A stretch of 64,000 nt of DNA from an uncultured Clostridia bacterium (GTDB taxonomy: Bacteria; Bacillota; Clostridia; Christensenellales; Aristaeellaceae): NCBI GenBank assembly GCA_934675735.1, contig CAKURR010000002.1, positions 226,112 through 290,111 of the forward strand. Reading direction: 5' to 3'. Both the position numbers and the translations under genes were made by a program. This document shows positions 51,435-59,163 of the stretch, piece after piece (the stretch's first letter is position 1; each line of letters opens with the position of its first letter). The notes beneath the pieces are model-generated. The model searched no databases and had not been told where the DNA came from. It saw only the letters and a list, made by a program, of their open reading frames with translations.

Positions 51435-51988
51435 TCCACCGGCGTTTCCTGCCCGCTCTCGTCGAAGATACGCGTGCCCTCGCACGTCAGCAGCAGCGTG
51501 CCCACGCGCCACGCGTCCGTTTTCAGGCAGCGCTCGTTTTTCTCGCCCGCGATGACGTAGGCGTATTTGCCGTTTTCGCTGTCCTGATAGAAGTTGGCGG
51601 AAAAATCCTGCGTATCCGTATAAACCGTGACGGTGAGCATTGCGTCGCTCTGCGGCTCAAACGGCTCGCAGGGCGTGAAGCTGTCCGCCGTCAGCTGATC
51701 CACCAGCGTGGAAAAAACCTCGCCGTCGGCTTTCTGCCCGTTGACGCTCAGTTCCCCGCGTACGCTGAAATCAAATTCGCAGTCGTCGTTGGCGCGGATG
51801 CGGATGCCCGTGATGTCCGCGTCGGATAACTCGGGGAAGAGCGGCTGACCGTCCGAAGATGCGCTTTCCGCCGCAGGCGTCTCCTGCCCGACGGAAGCGG
51901 AAACGGTCTTGGCCGATTCGTTTGCGGCGGGCAGCAGCATGAAGCCCAGCAGACAGACCGCCGCCAGCGAGAAAATCCGTTTCGCCAT
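51431..51988 (-). CDS. Secreted protein of unknown function
   Basis: A 185-aa protein starting at ATG 51988 (AAAGGGGG upstream). Signal peptide MAKRIFSLAAVCLLGFMLLP with possible cleavage after NESA. The mature part begins with a Ser/Ala/Glu linker, then a beta-rich domain (DITGIRIRANDDCEFDFSVR, MLTVTVYTDTQDFSANF, YAYVIAGEKNERCL). Converges on the ArsC-like gene with a four-base overlap of the stops. I do not recognise the family. The far longer frame upstream of this start is antisense to the GH13 gene. Confidence 0.75.
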   Translation of the reverse strand: MAKRIFSLAAVCLLGFMLLPAANESAKTVSASVGQETPAAESASSDGQPLFPELSDADITGIRIRANDDCEFDFSVRGELSVNGQKADGEVFSTLVDQLTADSFTPCEPFEPQSDAMLTVTVYTDTQDFSANFYQDSENGKYAYVIAGEKNERCLKTDAWRVGTLLLTCEGTRIFDESGQETPVD

Positions 51989-52118
51989 GCTGCGCGCCCC
52001 CTTTCTGACCTTGTGTACGGGTATTATAGCGCGCGGATGTAGCAGGGAAGCAATGGGAATGAAACAAAAATGTGAACTCTTCGCACGGATGCGCCCGTTT
52101 CCCCGCCGCCGAGGCGGC

Positions 52119-52147
52119 TTGACAGCATAAACCAAGTACGTTAAAAT
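52119..52147 (+). promoter_or_regulatory. Promoter for GH13 gene
   Basis: TTGACA and TAAAAT with a 17-bp spacer, divergent from the secreted-protein gene. Confidence 0.75.
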
Positions 52148-52189
52148 GAAAAATAGAAAGTTCCCGCGCAGAATCGGCGGGGCGCGATT

Positions 52190-54154
52190 TTGAAAAGACG
52201 GAGCGTTTTCATCAGCATGATTTTGAAACATCATACCCTCAGCGCGTTCGACCGCCAACCGCAGGGCGCGGTGGCGGCGGGCGGTCAGGTTCGGCTGCGT
52301 GTGACCGCAGAAGGGGAGCAGACGCCGCTCGAGCTTTTTTTGCGTGTCTGGAACGGCGAAGAGCGCCGCTATCCCATGCGTCCGCTCGGCGTGCGGGAAG
52401 GAAAGGCGATTTATGAAGCACAGATTGGCGTGGGCGACACGCCGAATCTGCTCTGGTATCGGTTTGAAGGCGAAACAAAGGACGGGCGCGTCGTGCTCGG
52501 CGCGCCGGACGACCATACCGGATGCGGCGAGGGCGTGATGGGCAGCGAAGAGAGCTTCCAAATCACGGTGTACGACGCGGCCTACGACACGCCCGCGTGG
52601 ATGCGTGAGGGCGTGATGTATCAGATTATGGTGGACAGGTTCTGCCGCGGCGAGGGCACGGACGCGCTCGTGCACGCCAAGGACGGGCAGAACATCGTTC
52701 TTCATGAGCAATGGGATGAAATGCCCTTCCTCAACATCGCCGAAAACGGCGATAATTTCGCCAACGACTTTTTCGGCGGCAATCTGGAAGGCGTGCGCCA
52801 AAAACTGTCGTATCTCAAGCAGCTGGGCGTGAGCGTGCTGTATTTCAACCCGATTTTCTGCGCGCGCACCAACCATAAATACGACACCAGCGATTACCGC
52901 CGAATCGACCCGATGTTCGGCGACGAGCAGGCGCTCGTCCGCCTGTGCGAGGACGCGAAAAGGCTGGGCATGCACGTGATGCTCGACGGCGTGTTTTCCC
53001 ATGTGGGCGACGACAGCATCTATTTCAACCGCCGCGGCACATACGGCGCGCACGTCGGCGCATACCGAAACAAAAAATCGCCGTATTACAAGTGGTTCAC
53101 CTTCCGCCATTGGCCGGATGACTACGAGTGCTGGTGGGGCTTCAAAACCCTGCCAAACGTCAACGAGCTGGACGAGGATTACCGCCGATTCATCCTGGAG
53201 GACGACGATTCCGTCGTGCGCCACTGGGTGAAAAAGGGCACGGGCGGCTGGCGGCTGGACGTCGCCGACGAACTGCCCATGCCGTTTCTGCGCGAGCTGC
53301 GCAGGCAGGTCAAGGATGTTTCCCGGGACGCGGCGGTGCTCGGCGAGGTTTGGGAGGACGCGAGCCACAAGGTGGCTTACGGCGAAATGCGCTCCTATGT
53401 GCTGGGCGATACGCTGGACAGCGTGATGAATTATCCGCTTCGCGACGCGCTCATCGCGTTCCTGATGGGGCAGAAGGATGCGCCCGCCGTCGCCAAAGAG
53501 CTGTCGTCGCTGGTGCAGAATTACCCCAGGCCGTTCCTCTATGCGCTGATGAACCTGATGGGCAGCCACGACAGGCCGCGCATCCTCAACGTGCTGGCCG
53601 GCAACGACGGCAGCGATATTTCCCGCAACGAGCGCGCGCACCATCGTCTTTCCCAAGCGGAACGCATGGTCGGCGCGCTGCGCGAGCAGCTGATGCTCCG
53701 CTTCATTTTCAGCGTGCCGGGCATGCCGTGCATCTATTACGGCGATGAAGCGGGCGTGGAGGGCTGTGCCGACCCGTTCTGCCGCCGCACCTATCCGTGG
53801 GGCCATGAGGACGCGGAGATGCTCGCCCGCTACAAGGACATGACCGCCATGCGAAACGGACATCCCGTGCTGAAAACGGGCGAATGCGCGTATATCGCGC
53901 CGTGTGCCGACGTGCTCGGCGTGCTCCGCACGAACGAAAACGGGCGGGACGCCTTCGGCAATCAAGCTGAAAACGCCTGCGCCGTCACGCTTATCAACCG
54001 CAGCGCGAAGGAAGTCACCGTTTGCCTGGATGCGGCGGACGTCTGCGGCGCCAAAACGCTCGTCACCGACGACGGGCAGACGATTGAAGCGCGGAGCGGC
54101 ATGTTCAGCGTGAAGGTGAAGGGCTTGCAGGGCGTGACGGGGTTCGCAGGATAA
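52190..54154 (+). CDS. Glycoside hydrolase family 13 enzyme (neopullulanase/cyclomaltodextrinase type)
   Basis: 654 aa from TTG 52190, or 645 aa from ATG 52217; neither start has a strong ribosome site. An N-terminal beta domain of about 130 residues resembles CBM34. The catalytic TIM barrel follows: VMYQIMVDRFCRG, LGVSVLYFNPIF, VMLDGVFSHVG, the nucleophile in GGWRLDVADE, the acid/base Glu in VLGEVWED, and the transition-state Asp in LMGSHDRPR. A C-terminal beta domain follows. Having no signal peptide, it probably degrades imported maltodextrins in the cytoplasm. Confidence 0.93.
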   Translation: MKRRSVFISMILKHHTLSAFDRQPQGAVAAGGQVRLRVTAEGEQTPLELFLRVWNGEERRYPMRPLGVREGKAIYEAQIGVGDTPNLLWYRFEGETKDGRVVLGAPDDHTGCGEGVMGSEESFQITVYDAAYDTPAWMREGVMYQIMVDRFCRGEGTDALVHAKDGQNIVLHEQWDEMPFLNIAENGDNFANDFFGGNLEGVRQKLSYLKQLGVSVLYFNPIFCARTNHKYDTSDYRRIDPMFGDEQALVRLCEDAKRLGMHVMLDGVFSHVGDDSIYFNRRGTYGAHVGAYRNKKSPYYKWFTFRHWPDDYECWWGFKTLPNVNELDEDYRRFILEDDDSVVRHWVKKGTGGWRLDVADELPMPFLRELRRQVKDVSRDAAVLGEVWEDASHKVAYGEMRSYVLGDTLDSVMNYPLRDALIAFLMGQKDAPAVAKELSSLVQNYPRPFLYALMNLMGSHDRPRILNVLAGNDGSDISRNERAHHRLSQAERMVGALREQLMLRFIFSVPGMPCIYYGDEAGVEGCADPFCRRTYPWGHEDAEMLARYKDMTAMRNGHPVLKTGECAYIAPCADVLGVLRTNENGRDAFGNQAENACAVTLINRSAKEVTVCLDAADVCGAKTLVTDDGQTIEARSGMFSVKVKGLQGVTGFAG

Positions 54155-54209
54155 CGTTCAATAAACAGACAAACGAAAAAGAAGCCGAAGGGTGCATATC
54201 CTCTAATAT

Positions 54210-54236
54210 ATTATACAAGTATACTATACAGGATAT
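54210..54236. promoter_or_regulatory. AT-rich repeat region upstream of DapF-like gene
   Basis: TATTATACAAGTATACTATACAGG contains three TATAC steps in close succession and -10-like TATACT. It probably holds the promoter of the epimerase gene and perhaps a regulator site. No -35 element is obvious. Confidence 0.35.
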
Positions 54237-54287
54237 CCGAAGGCGGAGAGATGGAGAAGTAAAAGCACAAGAGAGGTGCATCCCGTC

Positions 54288-55061
54288 ATGATGATTCGCT
54301 ACGTTCCCGCCGACCCTGCCGGCAACCTGACCGCCATCGTTCTTTCGCCCGTCGCGCCTCGAGACCGCGCGGCCATTGCCGCCGAGATGATGGCGCGCTG
54401 CCCCGAGGGCTTTGAACAGGTCGGCTTTGCGGATGAAGCGTCCCTGACGGGCGAATGCCCGAGCCTTTGCATGATGGGCGGCGAGTTCTGCGGCAACGCG
54501 ACGCGCGCGTTTGCCTGCTATGCGGCCAAGGTGCGCGGGCGGGGCGAGACGCGGCTTGCCGTCGCCGTCAGCGGGGCGAGCGAGCCCGTGCCCGTGGCAA
54601 TCGATTTGCGGCGAAACCGCGCCTATGCGCAGATGCCCCTGCCGTATGCGCTCGACCAAATTGCGGCGGACGGGCAGGTTCTCCCGCTGGTGCGCATAGA
54701 GGGCATCGACCATGCGCTGTTATTGAATGCAAAACCCTCGCCCGAGGCGGCCAAGCGCGTGCTGGCCGCCATGCCGAAGCAGGACGCGCGGGGCGTTTTG
54801 TTTGTTCGGGACGGGAAGATGACCCCGCTGGTCGAGGTTGCCGCGACGGGCACGCGCGTGTGGGAGAGCAGCTGTGGCTCGGGCACGGTCGCGCTGGCGT
54901 GGTATCTGGCACGCGGCCTTGCGGACGGCATGCACGCCTTCGCTTTTGACGAGCCGGGCGGGCGGCTGGAAGCCCGCGTTGCCATGCGCGCGGGGCGCGC
55001 CGCGCGCATTGAGATGGGCGGCGCGGTGAAGCTGGGCGAAGAGAGAAAAATCGAGCTGTAA
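54288..55061 (+). CDS. Diaminopimelate-epimerase-like amino-acid racemase/epimerase
   Basis: A 257-aa protein with GAGAGGTG before ATG 54288 (ATG 54291 also possible). Both catalytic cysteines of the PLP-independent DapF fold are present: MMGGEFCGNATRAF (about residue 67) and ESSCGSGTVAL (about residue 200). The usual N-terminal MHGxGNDF motif is replaced by YVPADPAGNLTAIV, and the conserved acid pattern is altered, so it is unlikely to be the housekeeping DapF. Relatives include histidine racemases of opine-metallophore pathways, but no partner genes are adjacent. Confidence 0.82.
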   Translation: MMIRYVPADPAGNLTAIVLSPVAPRDRAAIAAEMMARCPEGFEQVGFADEASLTGECPSLCMMGGEFCGNATRAFACYAAKVRGRGETRLAVAVSGASEPVPVAIDLRRNRAYAQMPLPYALDQIAADGQVLPLVRIEGIDHALLLNAKPSPEAAKRVLAAMPKQDARGVLFVRDGKMTPLVEVAATGTRVWESSCGSGTVALAWYLARGLADGMHAFAFDEPGGRLEARVAMRAGRAARIEMGGAVKLGEERKIEL

Positions 55062-55066
55062 CACGA

Positions 55067-55108
55067 AAACCGCCAAGCAGAGACAAACTGCAAGGCGGTT
55101 TATTTTTG
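55067..55108 (+). terminator. Intrinsic terminator after DapF-like gene
   Basis: AAACCGCC and GGCGGTTT form the outer stem with an inner CAG/CTG pair, followed by ATTTTTG. Confidence 0.8.
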
Positions 55109-55158
55109 TCTCGTGCAACAAAACGCCCTGTTCCCGCCGTCTATACAGATGAAACACA

Positions 55159-55184
55159 GGAAAAAACCGTTCGGCGGACGCGTC
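55159..55184 (+). promoter_or_regulatory. Possible ECF-type autoregulated promoter
   Basis: GGAAAA (55159-55164) and CGTC (55181-55184) are separated by 16 bp, matching the GGAAC-N16-CGTC pattern of many ECF sigma factors. It lies 26 bp before the sigma gene. Confidence 0.45.
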
Positions 55185-55209
55185 GGGCGAAGAAAGAGAG
55201 GGATTCCCT

Positions 55210-55710
55210 TTGACCGAACTCAAGCAGGCGTGGACGGCAGAAGCGCTGATTGACGCCTACGGCGACGAGCTGCTTCGGCTGTGCCTGCTCTATATGGGCG
55301 ACAGACAGCTCGCCGAGGACGCGTTTCAGGAGACGATGGTGAAGGCGTGGCGCGCACTGCCGAACTTTCGCGGGGAGAGCGGCGCAAAGACGTGGCTGTT
55401 CCGCATCGCGGTGAATACCTGCCGCGATATGCTGCGAAGCGGCTGGATGCGGATGCGCAGAAGCAGCGTGCCGCTGGAGGTCATGCCCGAATTGGCGGGG
55501 CAGGGGGACGAACCGCTGCGGGAGCTGACCGCTTCCGTGCTGGCCCTGCCGGGCAAATACCGCGAAATCGTCGTGCTCTTTTACTATAAACAGATGAAGG
55601 TTCGAGAAATCGCCGAAGCGCTGCATATGCCGACGGCTTCCGTATCCAGCCGGCTGCGCCGCGCGAGGGCGATGCTGAAAATTGACATGGAAGGGGGAAA
55701 GGATGCATGA
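55210..55710 (+). CDS. ECF-type RNA polymerase sigma factor
   Basis: A 166-aa protein starting at TTG 55210 with AGAGAGGGA upstream. Sigma region 2 has YGDELLRLCLLYMGDRQLAE, DAFQETMVKAWR and TWLFRIAVNTCRDM. Region 4 has LPGKYREIVVLFYYKQMKV, EIAEALHMPTASVSSRLRRA and KIDM. No region 3. Its stop overlaps the next gene by four bases (ATGA), and that gene encodes a membrane protein likely to be the anti-sigma factor. The signal it responds to is unknown. Confidence 0.95.
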   Translation: MTELKQAWTAEALIDAYGDELLRLCLLYMGDRQLAEDAFQETMVKAWRALPNFRGESGAKTWLFRIAVNTCRDMLRSGWMRMRRSSVPLEVMPELAGQGDEPLRELTASVLALPGKYREIVVLFYYKQMKVREIAEALHMPTASVSSRLRRARAMLKIDMEGGKDA

Positions 55711-56870
55711 AGGAAGATAGGGTTTCGGAAGTGCTGCACGACGCGATGAACGGCGTGCGTCTCTCCCCCGAGCTGCGCGCGAAAACGCTTTACGCGATGC
55801 GCGGCAGCGAAGAAAGGAGTCCGAAAATGAAACGTAAATTTTCTGTTGCACTGGTGTTTGCGCTGATGGCCGTATTGGCTGTGGCCGTCGCACTGGCGGT
55901 AGCCAATCGCAAGGGTGTGCTTGATTTTCTCAGCTATTCGGAAGCAACGCTTCCTCAAAATGCCGCCGATTATGTGCAGACGGATATCGCAGCGGGCGAT
56001 CAGAATGACCTTCATGCCGTTGCGCGGGAAGTCGTGTATGATGGCCAGAGCCTGTGGATGACGATGGACGTGAATATGGACGGCAAAAAGCCACTGCTCA
56101 CGGGTCTTGATTATGGTATGGACGATAACTGGGCATGGCTGAAACACGATGAAAGCGAAACGGATGACCGAACGATTTTGGATGTTTACCGGTCGGAGGG
56201 TTATACGGATGCGTATTATATTGTGGCAAACGCCTATGACGAAAGCGACGATCAGAATACGTCTTGCGAAGCCCATTTGCAGGATGACGGAACGCTGACG
56301 TTTTACGAATCCATTTCGTTTGAGCAGGTGAAAGCAGAACGTGAGATTACGGTATCCGTTCGGGCGTTCAAGTATGAGGAAAAAGACGGTGAAATGGTGG
56401 TAAGCCAGAATCCGTCGGCGGAAATGAAGTTTAATTTCACGATGCAAGCGACTGACACACAGACAGGAATCCGTGCTAATGCGGAATCTGCTCAAATCAA
56501 CATTGATCCTGTTGAGTATCAGGATGTCGGTATTCGGATTGATCGGCTGACGGTGACGGATAAGCCACTTGAGCTGGAATACGTTATCGAATACACGGTC
56601 GTCGATGCCGAAAAGTTCAAAAAGACGGACGACGGGCTCTGGTTCGAGTTCATCGACCCGAACAGCACGGAAACCGAACCCTACGCGCAAAGGCTGAAGG
56701 ACGGATTCTCCAGAAGGGGCGAAACCACACCGGTGGATGACACGCATTATCGCCAGACGGGCACGCTTTCGCTCGACGAAAAGGCCGATGTCTATACCCT
56801 CCGCGCGTATGAATGCTGGGAAAAACAGCGGTTTGATGCGCATGAAATTCGGATGAAGAAGGCGGAATGA
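55707..56870 (+). CDS. Probable anti-sigma factor, single-pass membrane protein (DUF4179-like)
   Basis: A 387-aa protein coupled to the sigma gene by an ATGA overlap. The N-terminal 45 residues are cytoplasmic (SEVLHDAMNGVRLSPELRAK, then RGSEERSPKMKRK). One transmembrane helix lies at about 46-68. The rest is extracytoplasmic and beta-rich with a DUF4179-like first domain (VREVVYDGQSLWMTMDVNMD-like). No zinc HxxxCxxC motif is present. Bases from about 55,850 to 56,590 are visibly richer in A+T than the flanks, and the last 280 bases return to the GC-rich style. Confidence 0.8.
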   Translation: MKEDRVSEVLHDAMNGVRLSPELRAKTLYAMRGSEERSPKMKRKFSVALVFALMAVLAVAVALAVANRKGVLDFLSYSEATLPQNAADYVQTDIAAGDQNDLHAVAREVVYDGQSLWMTMDVNMDGKKPLLTGLDYGMDDNWAWLKHDESETDDRTILDVYRSEGYTDAYYIVANAYDESDDQNTSCEAHLQDDGTLTFYESISFEQVKAEREITVSVRAFKYEEKDGEMVVSQNPSAEMKFNFTMQATDTQTGIRANAESAQINIDPVEYQDVGIRIDRLTVTDKPLELEYVIEYTVVDAEKFKKTDDGLWFEFIDPNSTETEPYAQRLKDGFSRRGETTPVDDTHYRQTGTLSLDEKADVYTLRAYECWEKQRFDAHEIRMKKAE

Positions 56871-58057
56871 GCATGAACGGATGGCGCAAAGCTTGTCGGG
56901 TGCTTGCAGTATTCGTTGCTGTTGGACTGGCGGTTCTGGTCGGCATAAGGAAAAAGGGAAAACAGCAGGATGAAACAGACGAATCATCGGTCTTAGCGGA
57001 AGGGCCTGCTGTTTGGCAATGTGTCGAAGGATTTGCGTCCGAGACGGGAAGAACGGTGAATGCCGAGCAGAGCGAAGGCGTAATTTATGGCGAAACGCCG
57101 CAGCCTGAACCTGAAAATCAAGCTGTTTATGTTGGCGCCATCCGTTATACTCAATATGAGTGGAAAGAAGCCTATACCAAATTGTCGCGATATCCCGAAA
57201 CGAAGAAAAGCGTTTCAAAAGGCGAGGACAGCGTCAGTATTTCAAACGAAAAAGGCGAAAACCTGTATCTTTCATCAGGCAGAATTTTGTATAAGCTTAA
57301 TGATTCGGCCAATCAGCTTTTTGAACTGACATCTTATCCTGCACGGGCAACCGAAAGGGATGGACAGGTCAGGCAGGAGGGCGAAGCGGCATATATCACA
57401 GAGCTGGATGATTTAAGCAGAGATGAAGCGGAGCAAACGGCACTTAGGCTGATGGAATTGCTGATTCAACCTGAAACTTGCAGGGCTGAGGTGGTCGGCC
57501 TGTACGGGTATACGGGCAAGCAGCTTAAAAGAATCCATCAAACGCTATATCGGGAAAGAAACGTGTGGCGATATTTTTATCGGGAATTGCCGAGTGAAGC
57601 GGAAAACGGGTTGTATTATATGGAAATGAGGCTGAATATCGGCGGCATTCCCGTCTGTACAGAGGAGGATGCGCAGGGCATAAACGGCTCTGTGGATTCA
57701 TCCGATTCGATTATCCCCGTTAAAGCCTGTCTTGTACTGTCTAAAGAAGGACTTGTTTTTCTGGATTTCGCTTACGCATTTGATTTGAGCGGCATTCGGA
57801 AGGCAGATGCGCTTTCCGAATCGGCTGTTCAGGCAATCGCTCGTGAAGATTTGAAAAACAATCCGTACGCGAGCAATTCGGAAGAATTTGAAATGCGCCT
57901 GATGAATCTGTGTATTCGGCACGGAACGGGAACGAAGGCCAGCTATGAGCTTTGCCCTGTGTGGCGCGTTCAGACAGCGGGAAAAGGAGACATCGACTTC
58001 TGCTTGGCTGTTTACGATGCGGTTTCGGGAAAACGGTTATTTGAGGGGATGCTTTAA
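56867..58057 (+). CDS. Exported or membrane-anchored protein of unknown function
   Basis: A 396-aa protein, again overlapping the upstream stop by four bases (ATGA). One N-terminal helix (about residues 7-26, MNGWRKACRVLAVFVAVGLA) is followed by an extracytoplasmic part with little recognisable similarity (VYVGAIRYTQYEWKEAYTKL, YITELDDLSRDEAEQTALRL, LYYMEMRLNIGGIPVC). It resembles DUF6034-type proteins that follow ECF operons. Codon use is more A/T-rich than most of the window. Terminator at 58071. Confidence 0.75.
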   Translation: MSMNGWRKACRVLAVFVAVGLAVLVGIRKKGKQQDETDESSVLAEGPAVWQCVEGFASETGRTVNAEQSEGVIYGETPQPEPENQAVYVGAIRYTQYEWKEAYTKLSRYPETKKSVSKGEDSVSISNEKGENLYLSSGRILYKLNDSANQLFELTSYPARATERDGQVRQEGEAAYITELDDLSRDEAEQTALRLMELLIQPETCRAEVVGLYGYTGKQLKRIHQTLYRERNVWRYFYRELPSEAENGLYYMEMRLNIGGIPVCTEEDAQGINGSVDSSDSIIPVKACLVLSKEGLVFLDFAYAFDLSGIRKADALSESAVQAIAREDLKNNPYASNSEEFEMRLMNLCIRHGTGTKASYELCPVWRVQTAGKGDIDFCLAVYDAVSGKRLFEGML

Positions 58058-58070
58058 TCGAAAAAATGAA

Positions 58071-58100
58071 TGGACGCGCGAAAAGCGCGTCCATTTGTTT
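58071..58100. terminator. Intrinsic terminator after ECF operon
   Basis: TGGACGCGC and GCGCGTCCA pair with a GAAAA-type loop; T-rich ATTTGTTTT follows. The IS200-like element starts directly behind it. Confidence 0.85.
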
Positions 58101-58873
58101 TGGAAGAAGGCAACCACCAGCTCTGCTGGTGGAAGTTAAGGCTTAAGCTATGAATAGAAAACCTCCTATGTTACAATGAGAAAGACCTGGCAGTCGCACA
58201 AAGTAACAAATAGGAGGAATGTCATTATGAAAAATGACTACGAAAGTTTAACACATACGAAGTGGCGGTGTCAATATCACATAGTAATCACCCCAAAGTA
58301 CCGCCGACAGATTATCTACGGAAGATATAAATAAGGTGGAAATCGGAAAAATCCTCAGAACGATATGTGAAAGATATGAGGTAGAAATCATAGAAGCAAA
58401 CGCGTGTCCCGATCACATCCATATGTTAGTGGCGATACCACCGAAAATGTCAGTATCAAGGTTTATGGGAATATTAAAAGGAAAAAGCGCTCTGATGATA
58501 TTTGATAGATTTGCGAACTTAAAATATAAGTATGGGAATCGACATTTTTGGTGTAGAGGGTATTTTGTAGACACAGTAGGACGAAATAAAACTGCAATCC
58601 AGAAATACATACAAAATCAGTTGGCAGAAGATCAAGTTTGCGAACAGATTAGTATGAAAGAGTACATTGACCCGTTTACGGGAGAGCCGGAAAAAGAAGG
58701 CAAACCGAAAGATAAGAACGACAAGGATAAGAAAAAGTAAAAGAGCCACCCGATGAGGGTGGCCGCCGGTAGTAAAGGTGCGATTGCCAGATCTTTCGGA
58801 GCGCGAGTAGCGCTCGCCGGTATCAGGCCCTTATAGGGCCTAATCAAGCCACCGGCTACGCCGGTGGTTTTGA
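58100..58873 (+). mobile_element. IS200/IS605-family element (transposase disrupted)
   Basis: The left end carries the hairpin CCACCAG/CTGGTGG (58114-58132) and the right end GCCACCGGC/GCCGGTGGT-type hairpin (58848-58867). Between them are a single HUH transposase gene and no TnpB. The 77 bases from 58100 are identical to 63924-64000, showing a second copy. There are no terminal inverted repeats, as usual for this family. Exact boundaries are estimates. Confidence 0.85.
58227..58740 (+). pseudogene. tnpA: IS200-type HUH transposase, frameshifted
   Basis: The first part (58227-58334, AGGAGG upstream) reads KNDYESLTHTKWRCQYHIV through YRRQIIYGRYK, then stops. The remainder continues in the +1 frame (58336-58740): IGKILRTICERYEVEIIEA, the HUH motif CPDHIHMLVAIPP, GNRHFWCRGYFVDTVG with the candidate catalytic Tyr, and ISMKEYIDPFTGEPEK. 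Deleting one T at 58332 restores a continuous protein of about 170 aa. Unless frameshifting is programmed, this copy cannot move by itself. A Lys-rich tail is present. Confidence 0.9.
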
Positions 58874-58879
58874 CTATAG

Positions 58880-59040
58880 GGGCTTTGCGGTCGCCCCTAA
58901 GCCCCTTCGCGCGCCCGCCGACATTCCGGTAACTCTCGCTTTTCCTATCCCCAGACCTCCCTCCTCGAGGGAGGGGGACCGCCCAAAGGGCGGTGGAAGG
59001 AGTAGGCAGACGGTGGAAGGAGTTCCCGCCGGAAGGCGTT
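58880..59040. repeat. CTTCCACCGC-type intergenic repeat, copy 2 (left flank of cyclase gene)
   Basis: Hairpins AGGGGC/GCCCCT, CCTCCCTC/GAGGGAGG and ACCGCCC/GGGCGGT are followed by two tandem GGTGGAAGGAGT units. GCAGACGGTGGAAGGAGTT (59006-59024) is found as an exact inverted copy at 61081-61099. Confidence 0.65.
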
Positions 59041-59065
59041 CATCCCCCTTCTTCGAACACGAGGA

Positions 59066-59094
59066 TTGTAAAAAAATAGTTGATCTGTTATACT
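59066..59094 (+). promoter_or_regulatory. Promoter for diguanylate cyclase gene
   Basis: TTGTAA and TATACT with a 17-bp spacer. The predicted start of transcription near 59101 excludes the ATG at 59080 as translation start. Confidence 0.65.
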
Positions 59095-59163
59095 GTAATG
59101 TCAGGAATGGACTGCCAAGCGCCGTCCCTGCGCCTCATCCATCATCTGAAAGGACGTGGCAGC

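Noticed and set aside
51431..53965. Long minus-strand open frame of over 800 codons
   Set aside because: Most of it is antisense to the GH13 gene, whose catalytic motifs are clear. Only the last 185 codons, with their own ribosome site and signal peptide, are accepted.
54155..54287. A riboswitch upstream of the DapF-like gene
   Set aside because: The 133-bp gap is AT-rich with short TATAC repeats but shows no stable conserved stem or terminator; a promoter with operator is more likely.
58336..58740. The 134-codon frame as an intact transposase
   Set aside because: It lacks the first ~35 residues of the HUH domain, which are found in another frame just upstream. It is therefore annotated as part of a frameshifted gene.
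59080..59163. ATG 59080 as the start of the diguanylate cyclase
   Set aside because: It lies between the predicted -35 and -10 elements, and GTG 59164 has a ribosome site and begins a normal signal-anchor segment.
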